From the NCBI GenBank assembly GCA_002316805.1, contig DCEF01000011.1:1-64000 (forward strand): DNA of 64,000 bases, in the 5' to 3' direction. The translations under genes and the position numbers were made by a program. Positions 16,692 to 25,112 of this stretch are shown here, in pieces. A model generated the notes under the pieces. It made no database searches. It was not told the origin of the DNA and was given only the letters and a program-made list of their open reading frames with translations. The stretch is from Ruminococcaceae bacterium UBA1036. GTDB lineage: Bacteria > Bacillota > Clostridia > Oscillospirales > Acutalibacteraceae. Each line of letters starts with the position of its first letter. The first letter of the stretch is position 1.

Positions 16692-17023
16692 ATGTGGTTT
16701 CCCTCTTCTCTGCATTTGGCAATATTATAGCACCAGCAAAAGCAAATCACAATTTGAAAATATTTTGGGGAATAAAGAGTTTTCCGCCATATATTTTCAG
16801 CGGCATCAGGTTCGCCGCTATTATCCCACGCAACAATATATTTATTGATAAGCCTTCATGGCATGAATTTTGAATGTATGGCAGTATTTCCTCTTTCCTT
16901 TTTTCATTATGGCGGCTTGTCTCTTGCGTCTTAGTTATATTCCGTTTATAATAGGCAACGGATCCCATAGCAGTCAAGCATCTGCTGCGAAATCCATTAT
17001 AAATCTTCGGAGGAAACAGAAAA
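16692..17023. other. Divergent promoter region between the LacI-type gene and murI
   Basis: About 330 bases without a gene. It contains the murI promoter (listed separately). No clear inverted-repeat operator for the LacI-type protein was seen. Confidence 0.5.
16924..16952 (+). promoter_or_regulatory. Sigma-70 type promoter upstream of murI
   Basis: TTGCGT (16924-16929) and TATAAT (16947-16952) with 17-base spacing, about 70 bases ahead of the murI start. Confidence 0.65.
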
Positions 17024-17803
17024 TTGAAAATCGGCATTTTTGATTCTGGCATTGGCGGGCTTACCGTGCTGCACCAGGCAATGCTGTTGCTGCCGAACGA
17101 GGAGTATATCTTTTATGCAGACTCCGACCATGTCCCCTACGGTGAAAAGCCGAAAGAGGAAATCGTCAGCTACGTTGACGGCGCAGTGCAGTTCATGCTG
17201 CAAAAGGGTACCGGTGCAGTCGTCATCGCCTGCAACACAGCTACAAGTGTAGCTATAGAATATCTGCGGAAAAAATACAGCATCCCGATTCTCGGCATAG
17301 AGCCTGCTGTAAAGCCGGCCGTAAAAGAATGCGGCGGCAAGCGCATTATGGTAGTTGCAACACCTGTAACGGTCCGCGAAGAAAAGCTCAAAAACCTGAT
17401 TGCCCAAGTCGACGAAACGCATCTTGTCGACCTGCTTCCGCTGCCGAAGCTCGTAAGGTTTGCAGAGCGCGGCATTTTCCAGTCACCTGAAATCACATCA
17501 TACCTGCACAGCATGCTTGCAGGATATGACCTGCAAGCATACTCTACACTCGTGCTCGGATGCACACATTTCAATTTTTTCAAAGACACATTCCGCAAAA
17601 TTTTCCCGGCCGACACCAATATAATTGACGGCAGCGCAGGCACTGTAAATCACCTTGCGGATATTTTAAAAGAAAAAATGCTTCCCGAAAGTCCTAAGCC
17701 TTCTGTAGAATATTACCGCTCAGGCCGAAAAGTAACTAACAGCAAAACGCTCAGGCATATCGGGGAATTGCATAAAAGGCTCGACCTGATGCTGCATCTG
17801 TAA
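17024..17803 (+). CDS. murI: Glutamate racemase
   Basis: A 259-residue cofactor-independent racemase that makes D-glutamate for peptidoglycan. The family marks are GIFDSGIGGLTVL at the N-terminus, YADSDHVPYGEK, the first catalytic cysteine in IACNTATS (about residue 73) and the second in LGCTHF (about 182). The start is TTG at 17024, with GGAGG 10 bases upstream and the protein beginning MKIGIFDSG as usual. It is followed after 39 bases by a D-2-hydroxyacid dehydrogenase gene, probably in the same transcript. Confidence 0.96.
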   Translation: MKIGIFDSGIGGLTVLHQAMLLLPNEEYIFYADSDHVPYGEKPKEEIVSYVDGAVQFMLQKGTGAVVIACNTATSVAIEYLRKKYSIPILGIEPAVKPAVKECGGKRIMVVATPVTVREEKLKNLIAQVDETHLVDLLPLPKLVRFAERGIFQSPEITSYLHSMLAGYDLQAYSTLVLGCTHFNFFKDTFRKIFPADTNIIDGSAGTVNHLADILKEKMLPESPKPSVEYYRSGRKVTNSKTLRHIGELHKRLDLMLHL

Positions 17804-17842
17804 TAACAAATGTCTTAAAAATGAAAAGGAGACCTTTACACC

Positions 17843-18823
17843 ATGAAAATGACAGCTTATAATTACCGCCCTGACGAACTTGTATATTTTAAAAAATTCG
17901 CGCCGAAATACGGCATTGACCTTGTTCTCGAAAAGGGAGTGCCATCAGCAGAAACTATCGACAAAGCAGCAGGATGCCGCTGCATAAGCATAATGACTAC
18001 ACCGGTTGGCGCTGAGCTTATCCAGAAATTTTATGATGCGGGAATCCGTTTCATCTCCACGCGCAGCATTGGCTACGACCATATAGATATAAGCGCAGCA
18101 AAAAAAATCGGCATGCATATCGGCAACGTGAGCTACACCACAAACAGCGTAGCCGACTACACTGTCATGCTTATACTGATGGCAACACGCAAAATCAAAT
18201 CAATAGCCCTTCGCAGCAGGGCACAGGACTTTTCACTCAACGGCCTGCAGGGAGTAGAGCTGCACAACCTGACTGTCGGTGTAATAGGCACAGGGCGTAT
18301 AGGGCGGCTCGTTGCTAAGCGCCTCAGCGCATTTGGCTGCCACATTGTCGCTTACGACCTGTATGAAAACGAAGAGGTAAAGTCTTTCGGCAAATATGTG
18401 CCGCTCAAGCAGCTGTTTGCAGAAAGCGACGTAATCACAATGCACATGCCCGCAACAAAAGACAATTACCACCTCATAAACAAAGAAACAATAGCGTTAA
18501 TGAAAGACGGCGTTTTTATTGTCAACACTGCGCGCGGTTCGCTTATTGACACTCCCGCTTTCATAGATGCTGTCGAAAGCGGAAAAATTGGCGGTGCAGC
18601 GCTTGACGTTGTGGAAAACGAAGCAGGCCTGTACTACCGCAACCATGAGTGTGACATACTGAAAAACAGGGGGATGTCCCTACTTAAATCTTTTCCCAAC
18701 GTTATCGTAACGCCTCACACAGCATTCTACACTGACCAGGCAGTAAGCGATATTGTAGAGAACTCGATTAAAAGCTGCCTGCTTTTTTCGCAGGGCAAAG
18801 AAAACCCGTGGCAGATTGTTTAA
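17843..18823 (+). CDS. D-lactate dehydrogenase / VanH-like D-2-hydroxyacid dehydrogenase
   Basis: A 326-residue NAD-dependent dehydrogenase that interconverts pyruvate (or another 2-keto acid) and the D-2-hydroxy acid. The Rossmann motif is VGVIGTGRIGRLVAKRL, the catalytic Arg is in NTARGSLID, the Glu follows in VVENEAG, and the catalytic His is in TPHTAFYTD. The segment YDHIDISAAKKIGMHI and TNSVADYTVMLIL is particularly close to the VanH/D-LDH branch. No D-Ala-D-Lac ligase or VanX gene is nearby, so a fermentative D-lactate role is most likely, although the murI neighbour keeps a cell-wall link possible. A good AAGGAG site precedes the start. Confidence 0.88.
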   Translation: MKMTAYNYRPDELVYFKKFAPKYGIDLVLEKGVPSAETIDKAAGCRCISIMTTPVGAELIQKFYDAGIRFISTRSIGYDHIDISAAKKIGMHIGNVSYTTNSVADYTVMLILMATRKIKSIALRSRAQDFSLNGLQGVELHNLTVGVIGTGRIGRLVAKRLSAFGCHIVAYDLYENEEVKSFGKYVPLKQLFAESDVITMHMPATKDNYHLINKETIALMKDGVFIVNTARGSLIDTPAFIDAVESGKIGGAALDVVENEAGLYYRNHECDILKNRGMSLLKSFPNVIVTPHTAFYTDQAVSDIVENSIKSCLLFSQGKENPWQIV

Positions 18824-18876
18824 CTGCGGATTTCGCATAAGGCAAGGCTCTGCCATCGGCATATGGAAGGTAAAAT

Positions 18877-19956
18877 ATGTATGACTTTTTGAACAGCGGT
18901 TTCGTACGGAATTTTTTTATTCCGGCTGCAATATTTTTTCTCTTTTTCTTTCTCAGTGTCCCCGCTGTAAACTGCCTGTCCCGCCTACTAAAAAAGATTT
19001 CAAAAAAGTCAGGCCGCACATGGGGAGAAAAAATTGACTATAGCTTCCACAGGCCCATGCACTTCACATTGGTTGCAATCGGCCTCTATGTGGCGCTGAG
19101 CAACTGCCGTGCAGTTCAGAAGAGCCCGGTGGCTGCTGCAAATATTGCGAAGTGTTTCCGCAGTTTCCTTGTAATTGCCGTCACATGGGGATTTTACCGC
19201 ATGTCAGACAGCATTGAGATGAACAGGACTGCTTTCGCCAAAAAATTCGACATTAAAGCAGACCAGGTCCTCATGCCGGTCTTTTCGGGCATAATTCATT
19301 TCGTACTTATATCACTCGCGGTGCTGATTATCGCGCAGGAATGGAGCTTCAGCATAAGCGGGCTGCTTGCCGGCCTCGGCCTTGGCGGCCTGGCGTTCGC
19401 CCTTGCGGCAAAAGACATGCTTGCAAATCTCTTCGGTGGGCTTGTAATTCTTCTTGACCACCCGTTTTCCATAGGTGACTGGGTACGCACCGGTGACGTA
19501 GAAGGGACAATAGAGGATATAAATTTCCGCAGCCTTAAAATCCGCACATACTCGCAGGCAGTGGTGACAGTGCCAAACTCCATGGTGGCTTCAGCGCCAG
19601 TTGCAAACTACAGCCGCATGGGGAAACGGCGCGTAGAGTTCACATTGGCCATAAAATACGGTGCGCCAGCAGAACAGCTGAAGTCGTGCGCCGAAAAGAT
19701 ACGCCGCCTGCTTGCTGAAAGCACTGATATTGAAAACGGCACTTTTGCTGTCTCGCTTAGCAGCCTCGGCGAAAGCGGAATAAATTTCGATGTCTATTAC
19801 TACACCGTTGCTTCAGACTACACAGAATACCTTCGAGTCCGTGAAAGCATTTATTACGCCATCCTCGAAATATTAGACGAAAGCCATGTTTCGCTTGCAT
19901 ATCCCACTTCCTCAGTCGTTCTGGAAAACGGTGGTACACGTGAAACAGGAGAATAA
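18877..19956 (+). CDS. Small-conductance mechanosensitive channel (MscS family)
   Basis: A 359-residue membrane protein. It has three to four N-terminal helices, then the pore-lining TM3 with the glycine/alanine-rich pattern LAGLGLGGLAFALAAKD and LANLFGGLVILLDHPFSIGD, which marks the MscS channel. The beta domain (VEGTIEDINFRSLKIRTY, VPNSMVASAPVANYSR) and cytoplasmic alpha/beta domain complete it. It protects against hypo-osmotic shock. GGAAGG lies upstream of the start, and the gene follows the dehydrogenase with a 53-base gap. Confidence 0.94.
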   Translation: MYDFLNSGFVRNFFIPAAIFFLFFFLSVPAVNCLSRLLKKISKKSGRTWGEKIDYSFHRPMHFTLVAIGLYVALSNCRAVQKSPVAAANIAKCFRSFLVIAVTWGFYRMSDSIEMNRTAFAKKFDIKADQVLMPVFSGIIHFVLISLAVLIIAQEWSFSISGLLAGLGLGGLAFALAAKDMLANLFGGLVILLDHPFSIGDWVRTGDVEGTIEDINFRSLKIRTYSQAVVTVPNSMVASAPVANYSRMGKRRVEFTLAIKYGAPAEQLKSCAEKIRRLLAESTDIENGTFAVSLSSLGESGINFDVYYYTVASDYTEYLRVRESIYYAILEILDESHVSLAYPTSSVVLENGGTRETGE

Positions 19957-20043
19957 ACGCACCATTAACATAACCTGACATTAATTATTCGCTGTGTGCA
20001 TCGTAGCGTGACAAATATTTACAATTAATTTGTTTTACACATA

Positions 20044-20072
20044 TTGACAAGTTTTTTCTCAAATGGTATTAT
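20044..20072 (+). promoter_or_regulatory. Sigma-70 type promoter of the secreted-peptide gene
   Basis: TTGACA (20044-20049) and TATTAT (20067-20072), spaced by 17 bases, about 40 bases upstream of the GTG start. Confidence 0.75.
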
Positions 20073-20110
20073 TAATTAGGATAAAAATCTTAATTAAGGG
20101 ATTGGTTGTC

Positions 20111-20586
20111 GTGAAAAATTTCAAAAGAGTTGTCAGTGGTTGCCTCGTCTCAATTTTTATTTTATCGGCAGGTACTCTGCCAGCATATGCATACAACCCA
20201 TATGATGGTAATTATCATGACACTGTTTGTACCGTAAAGGCAATAAGATAACAGTGGCGGAACACTTATGGAACTGGTTTCAGGGAAAAACGAAATAGCT
20301 CTTCCGCTTATGTAAAAGTGCAAAAAGCAATGTCAGCAATTTATATTGTTGGGTAGAAAGAACCAATAATCCTAATAGTAATATCTATGGTGATTGTGTA
20401 GATCGGTATTATGGTCATAATACTTATGATGGGGCTTCTAAAAACCAAAAGCGAGTACCGCCAGGTTGGTATTACTATTTGCCCAATTATGTAAATGAAG
20501 ATCATTATTACTATGCTGATATCGGCTTCATTATGCAGCGAGAATATGTAGACTACACTTTTTATTGGAGTCCAGATAGCATTTAA
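20111..20586 (+). pseudogene. Broken gene for a secreted DUF2712-like protein
   Basis: The GTG at 20111 has AAGGGA upstream and opens a signal peptide (CLVSIFILSAGTLPAYA) followed by YNPYDGNYHD. The frame hits TAA at 20249, yet beyond it the same frame still looks coding (WRNTYGTGF, RNSSSAYVKVQKAMS). Near 20330 coding shifts frame and continues as NLYCWVERTNNPN, GDCVDRYYGHNTYDG, then VPPGWYYYLPNYVNED, ending at 20586. So one stop and one frameshift separate three coherent pieces of a protein of about 158 residues. The Ser-rich, Tyr/Trp-rich layout resembles DUF2712-type secreted proteins that sit beside ABC transporters. A sequencing error could also explain this. Confidence 0.7.
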
Positions 20587-20593
20587 TTAGTAG

Positions 20594-20642
20594 AAAGCAG
20601 GCCCATAGCTAAAATCAAAGCAGTTATGGGCCTGCTTTTTCT
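20594..20642 (+). terminator. Intrinsic terminator after the secreted-peptide gene
   Basis: A 14-bp stem (20594-20607 with 20625-20638) is followed by a T tract. It may attenuate transcription into the transporter genes that follow. Confidence 0.88.
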
Positions 20643-20660
20643 TAAGTAAGGAGTCCTTAT

Positions 20661-21440
20661 ATGAATAAAAAGATCTCTACCGTTGCCATTCTGATAATCT
20701 GCATTGTGCTGGCAGGCGGGGCTACTGTTGGTGTGCTTCATAAAGACGGCATTATTTCCTCCGACTCTATTTTTGCACCGAAGCCAAGTGAAAATAACCG
20801 GACTACAGGCAACAGCGCAGTTGCCTCCGGGAGCAGCTTAAGCTCAAACCGCAAAATTACGAGAGAGGCGCTGCTTAAAAACGGAGCGGAATATTCTCTG
20901 CAGCATATCGAAGGAAAAGACGCTTCGGACACTGTATACCGCGACATGGTATTTAAAGTCAATGGCATTGATATAACAAAGAAGAAAGGCAATTTTGACA
21001 AGCGCATTTATGGGTCAGAAAATGTGGATTCATCAGGCAATACGATTGGCAGCTATTCCTATGTAGTCATACATCTGTCGGTAACGGATAAATGTAAAAC
21101 AGACCACATTGTCAGCGTTAACAGCTATACACTGCTTTTTAATAGAGGCGAAAAAGACGGCATTTACGGCATTGAGCCCTATACATATAATTCCGGCGGC
21201 CTGAATTCAATTGACAAGGATTATTTTATCATTTCACTAAAGCCCGGCAAAGTTTATAACTTTAACCTCGCATACGTCGTAAAAGATGACATTTTAAAAA
21301 AATACAAGGATGGTATTATGGTTCTCTGCATCTCGGGAGACTCCGGAAAACAGCCGGTGCAATTTGACAGCCTGCCCGTTGTAGACAAAAACGGCCATGT
21401 TTCCTCCTACAAGGAGGCAGAAAATGAAAAGAATTCTTAA
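20661..21440 (+). CDS. Membrane-anchored extracellular protein (DUF4352-like pattern)
   Basis: A 259-residue protein with an N-terminal membrane anchor (VAILIICIVLAGGATVGVL), a Ser-rich linker and an extracellular beta-sandwich-like domain. The core SYSYVVIHLSVTDKC and later FIISLKPGKVYNFNLAYVV resemble the immunoglobulin-like DUF4352/telokin-type domain often found beside ABC exporters. It is the first gene of the exporter cluster and overlaps the next gene by 17 bases. A role in binding the exported peptide, or in immunity to it, is inference from position. AAGTAAGGAG precedes the start. Confidence 0.65.
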   Translation: MNKKISTVAILIICIVLAGGATVGVLHKDGIISSDSIFAPKPSENNRTTGNSAVASGSSLSSNRKITREALLKNGAEYSLQHIEGKDASDTVYRDMVFKVNGIDITKKKGNFDKRIYGSENVDSSGNTIGSYSYVVIHLSVTDKCKTDHIVSVNSYTLLFNRGEKDGIYGIEPYTYNSGGLNSIDKDYFIISLKPGKVYNFNLAYVVKDDILKKYKDGIMVLCISGDSGKQPVQFDSLPVVDKNGHVSSYKEAENEKNS

Positions 21441-22248
21441 AGAGGAAATAAAAAGAAGCTTTTGCAACAGGTATTTTCTCGCTTCCATCCTTATTTCAGG
21501 CTCCTTGGTAATATGGTACTTAGCAGAAAGGATGCCTTTCTGCATAGAGAAGAACAATACTTTTTCAGCCGGCATCATGCCGTGTGATTTTCTGGAAACC
21601 TCCTATACCAACTGGCTTGGCAGCCACAATATGTTTATCCAGCAGAATATTTTCTACCTTATCCTGCCGCTTCTTTCCGTGCTGCCTTTCGGTGCTTCAT
21701 TCTACGCTGACATTAACGGCGGGAGCGCTAAAAACATATGCACGCGGGTTAAAAAAAGCAATTATCTCATTGCAAAGTACATAGCCGTTTTTGTAAGCGG
21801 CGGGACCGCCGCGGCACTGCCGATGTTTGCAAGTTTTTTAGCCTGTGCGGCTTTTCTGCCAACAATGGCTCCGGAAGCATCATATGCCTACACAAATATA
21901 GCTTCCTCCGACAAATGGGCATGGCTGCTGTTTTCCCGGCCTTTCCTTTACATCCTTGCATACTGCGGCCTTGCATTCCTGTTTGCAGGCCTAATCGCAT
22001 GCATGGCCCTTGGAATCACATATTTCTCTTCCAAAAGTTTCTTGCCCATGCTTTTCCCGTTCTTTGTTTATATTTTTGAGTCAATGCTATGTGAGCTGCT
22101 TGGCCTTGATGGCTTTGATGTGCGCATGCTTTTAACAACCGATGCTATAGGAAACACAACATTCACTGTTGCTGTAACAGCGGCGCTGTTTTTTGCTGTT
22201 TCATTTATCCCTTATTATTTTGCAGGAGTAAAAAAAGATGTGCTGTAA
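21424..22248 (+). CDS. ABC-2-like permease subunit 1
   Basis: A 274-residue membrane protein with about six helices. It starts MKRILKEEIKRSFCNRYF, typical of ABC-2 permeases that begin with a short amphipathic segment followed by a first helix. The loop NGGSAKNICTRVKKSNYLIAKY has the pattern seen in lantibiotic-type permeases. ATG 21424 lies just after AAGGAGG inside the preceding gene's 3' end. It is one of three different permeases in a row, all ahead of a single ATPase. Confidence 0.75.
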   Translation: MKRILKEEIKRSFCNRYFLASILISGSLVIWYLAERMPFCIEKNNTFSAGIMPCDFLETSYTNWLGSHNMFIQQNIFYLILPLLSVLPFGASFYADINGGSAKNICTRVKKSNYLIAKYIAVFVSGGTAAALPMFASFLACAAFLPTMAPEASYAYTNIASSDKWAWLLFSRPFLYILAYCGLAFLFAGLIACMALGITYFSSKSFLPMLFPFFVYIFESMLCELLGLDGFDVRMLLTTDAIGNTTFTVAVTAALFFAVSFIPYYFAGVKKDVL

Positions 22249-23017
22249 CTCTAAAAAGGATTTTAATTATTTAAAAGGCAGCACTAAACAGGCGCTTCCA
22301 CTCATAATGCTATGGATATTTCTAATGCCGTTTCTTCTGCTGCTTCACTGTTCTGCTCTAAAACGCCTGGCACTTGACAGCGGCGGTGAGCTTTGTATAG
22401 GCGATTGCATTGACTCATTAAACAGCGGCTACTTTATGAATTTCTTTATACTCCTATTCACATCAGCAATAATTTTTATAATATCAGAGCAGAACATTAC
22501 AGCAAACTTCATATTAAGGTCTCGTTCACGTAAATACATTATAAAAGGCCAGTGCATAAAATCCATATGCCTGTCCCTTATATTTTCAGTGTGCCTTATA
22601 TTGATTTCGTTTCTGGTTTCCGGCCTGATGGTATCTTCGTTGATAAACTGGAGCGAACAGTCAAGCAGTTTTTACCAAAGCCGTGGATATACGCTGAATA
22701 TCAGCCTTTTAACCGTAGTAGCGCTTACATTGCTTAGGATTTTTCTCAAGCTGCTTTTTTTCACGTCTGCCATGATCTTAATAAACCTGCGCTTTAAAAA
22801 AATCATCTCGTTTTTAGCCGCCGCTGTGTTGTCGGCAGTAAGGTTTCCAGACTTTGCCCAGTTTGCCATCAAAAATATTTTCAACCTGCACGTCGGTAAC
22901 GAGTATTTTCCCATATCAATGCAAATCACTTACATATGCGTCTTGCCGGCATTTATTGTTTTATTCTTCTGTCTTTCTTTTAGGATGATAAAAAGGAAGG
23001 ATTTTATTGTCACATAA
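22238..23017 (+). CDS. ABC-2-like permease subunit 2
   Basis: A 259-residue membrane protein with about six hydrophobic segments, beginning after a short charged N-terminus (LKGSTKQALPLIMLWIFL). ATG 22238 overlaps the end of the previous gene by 11 bases, with GGAG upstream, so translation is coupled. No diagnostic motif was seen; the assignment rests on hydropathy and on its place between two other permeases and the ATPase. Confidence 0.68.
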   Translation: MCCNSKKDFNYLKGSTKQALPLIMLWIFLMPFLLLLHCSALKRLALDSGGELCIGDCIDSLNSGYFMNFFILLFTSAIIFIISEQNITANFILRSRSRKYIIKGQCIKSICLSLIFSVCLILISFLVSGLMVSSLINWSEQSSSFYQSRGYTLNISLLTVVALTLLRIFLKLLFFTSAMILINLRFKKIISFLAAAVLSAVRFPDFAQFAIKNIFNLHVGNEYFPISMQITYICVLPAFIVLFFCLSFRMIKRKDFIVT

Positions 23018-23852
23018 AACAAAAAGATTATGGCCGCTAATACGGCACGATATTTCGTACGGCATAGTTCTCAGGTGGAAATACTATGCTGCGGCGCTGT
23101 TCATTTTCATATTGTCATCTTTTGTGTTTGCCGCCCATGCAAACCATTTTCTGCATTCCAGCGGCATAAGCGGGGCATTAGGCACTTTTGACTTTATACT
23201 TAACGTCTTTGCCGGAAATAAGCCGTTTGACGCAAGCAGCCAGACGGGCATAAAGCTTTCTGTACTCTGGTTCGGATTTTACGCATACTTATTGTCCCTC
23301 ACAACATTTTATGCATCTGACGACATGAAAAAAAGCGCAAGCTCATTTATCCTGAGGGTGAAGTCCAAAGTGGTATGGTGGGCAGGTAAATTCATCTGGT
23401 GCATGCTGTCGGTTATACTTTACTATGTTTTATTCGTCTTGTCTGCCTGCTGTGCCAGCGCTGCATTTGGAAAACTTTCTGCTCTTGTAAACCCCTATGT
23501 CTGCAGCGAATTTTTCGACATCAATTTACACGGAGCGAGCAATGGAGAAATTATTGTAGCCTGCCTGCTTCTTCCTTTTGCAGTTTCGCTTGCGGTTTCA
23601 TCTTTTCACATGATGCTCAGCCTTGTTATAAGGCCTATTTACAGTTTTATTTTAGGTATATGCTTTATTGCTGCTGCCGCTTTCCGCTGTCATCCAATGC
23701 TGATTTTCAACTTCACCATGGCTGAAAGGAACACTTTATTTTCACCAGCCAGCAGCATAAGCGTTAAAAACGGCCTCATCAGTGCCGTCTGCCTGCTGCT
23801 ATTTTCTTTTTTTGCAGGGGCGGCCATCATCAAGCGCAAAGACATTATATAA
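23007..23852 (+). CDS. ABC-2-like permease subunit 3
   Basis: A 281-residue membrane protein with six predicted helices. It begins from TTG 23007 (AAGGAAGG upstream), overlapping the preceding gene by 11 bases. The segment ASDDMKKSASSFILRVKSK between helices is comparable to the cytoplasmic loop of permease 1 (ARVKKSN-type), which suggests the three permeases are paralogues. It ends 14 bases before the ATPase gene. Confidence 0.7.
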   Translation: MSHKTKRLWPLIRHDISYGIVLRWKYYAAALFIFILSSFVFAAHANHFLHSSGISGALGTFDFILNVFAGNKPFDASSQTGIKLSVLWFGFYAYLLSLTTFYASDDMKKSASSFILRVKSKVVWWAGKFIWCMLSVILYYVLFVLSACCASAAFGKLSALVNPYVCSEFFDINLHGASNGEIIVACLLLPFAVSLAVSSFHMMLSLVIRPIYSFILGICFIAAAAFRCHPMLIFNFTMAERNTLFSPASSISVKNGLISAVCLLLFSFFAGAAIIKRKDII

Positions 23853-23866
23853 AGGAGGCATGCCAT

Positions 23867-24529
23867 TTGAAAATTGAAATAATCAATTATACGAAAAACC
23901 TTTCGCATAATTGCGTCCTCAACAATATTAGCCTCACTCTTGAAAGCGGCCACATCTATGGATTTACAGGTAAAAACGGCTCCGGAAAAACAATGCTCAT
24001 GCGGGCTGTGTGTGGGCTCATCACCCCGTCTTCCGGCGAAGTCAAGATTGACGGCAAAGTATTAGGCAGGGATATCTCATTTCCTGAAAGCGTGGGCGTG
24101 CTTATCGAAAACCCTGGCTTTACCTCAAGTTTCAGCGGATTTAAAAATTTAAAATTCCTTGCGCAGATACAAAACCGGATAAATGACGGAGACATAAAAA
24201 GCGCAATGAAAAGTGTAGGGCTTGACCCCGAAGATAAAAAAAGTTTCCGCAAATATTCTTTGGGCATGAAGCAGAAACTCGGCATAGCTGCAGCAATAAT
24301 GGAAAAACCAAAACTCCTCATTTTAGACGAGCCATTCAATGCGCTCGATGAAGAAACCGTAAATAAAATAAGGGGAATAGTAAAGTCTTATAAAAGCAAA
24401 GACCACATTGTTATACTCTCATGCCATGACCGCGATGAAATTGACAGCCTCTGTGATGTGATAATAGAAATCAAGTCAGGCAACATTTCAAATATAATAC
24501 GCACGGAGAAGGATACTGCCTATGAATAA
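23867..24529 (+). CDS. ABC transporter ATP-binding protein
   Basis: A 220-residue nucleotide-binding subunit. Walker A is TGKNGSGKT (about 34-42), the signature is YSLGMKQKLGIAAA (about 124-137) and Walker B is LLILDEPFNALDEE. The phrase VGVLIENPGF matches the branch serving bacteriocin/lantibiotic export and immunity transporters. TTG 23867 is chosen because AAGGAGG lies upstream and the protein then starts MKIEIINYTKN. It must energise the three permeases before it. It overlaps the next gene by 8 bases. Confidence 0.9.
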   Translation: MKIEIINYTKNLSHNCVLNNISLTLESGHIYGFTGKNGSGKTMLMRAVCGLITPSSGEVKIDGKVLGRDISFPESVGVLIENPGFTSSFSGFKNLKFLAQIQNRINDGDIKSAMKSVGLDPEDKKSFRKYSLGMKQKLGIAAAIMEKPKLLILDEPFNALDEETVNKIRGIVKSYKSKDHIVILSCHDRDEIDSLCDVIIEIKSGNISNIIRTEKDTAYE

Positions 24530-25100
24530 AACACATAAAGCTAAGGTTTGGGCAACAACCCTGCTCGTCATTCTGCTTGCAGGCGTATTTGTGGCAATGT
24601 TTTATGCAGTTAACACAAAATTTCCAGAGAGCAAAAAGATAGTCCACCCTTATGGCCGCCCTTTTATTTATGAAAGTGCAAAAATAACTGTAAAAGGTAA
24701 AAAGATTTTAGACAGCGGGCAATTTGCATCCGATAAAGAATTATTGCATATACTTAACCCCGATGACACACGCAGCGATTTAAGTGACACAAAAATTGCA
24801 ATTGTAGACCTGGATTTTTATAACCCTGCAAACAGGCCAATAAATGTTGACCTTACTGCCTTCCATCTTGAATCAGGCAGCTTTTCCTTGCAGTTTGATT
24901 TTCCCCTCATGGCTTACTACAACAAATGCGGCATGAACCTGGAATTAAATAAATACGAGCATAAAGTTTTAAAAATGCCTGTGCCGCTAAATAGAGCCAG
25001 TTTCAGCAAATCGGAATGGCCACATATTCAGGGCAAAACCTTTTACATTGTCTATTCCCTGTATCCGGAAAAAAATATAGTAGAATTACCACCTCAATAA
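24522..25100 (+). CDS. Membrane-anchored extracellular accessory protein (DUF5028-like)
   Basis: A 192-residue protein with one N-terminal membrane helix (ATTLLVILLAGVFVAMFYAV) and an extracellular domain of alternating strands (IAIVDLDFYNPANRPINVDL). The pattern resembles DUF5028 proteins that accompany similar ABC clusters; I am not certain of the family. It is the last gene of the exporter cluster, overlapping the ATPase gene by 8 bases. With the first gene of the cluster it may form the extracellular part of the system. Confidence 0.6.
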   Translation: MNKTHKAKVWATTLLVILLAGVFVAMFYAVNTKFPESKKIVHPYGRPFIYESAKITVKGKKILDSGQFASDKELLHILNPDDTRSDLSDTKIAIVDLDFYNPANRPINVDLTAFHLESGSFSLQFDFPLMAYYNKCGMNLELNKYEHKVLKMPVPLNRASFSKSEWPHIQGKTFYIVYSLYPEKNIVELPPQ

Positions 25101-25112
25101 ACCAGCATGGCC

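Noticed and set aside
24522..25100. VanZ- or Wzz-like function for the last exporter-cluster protein
   Set aside because: Only one membrane helix and no motif of either family.
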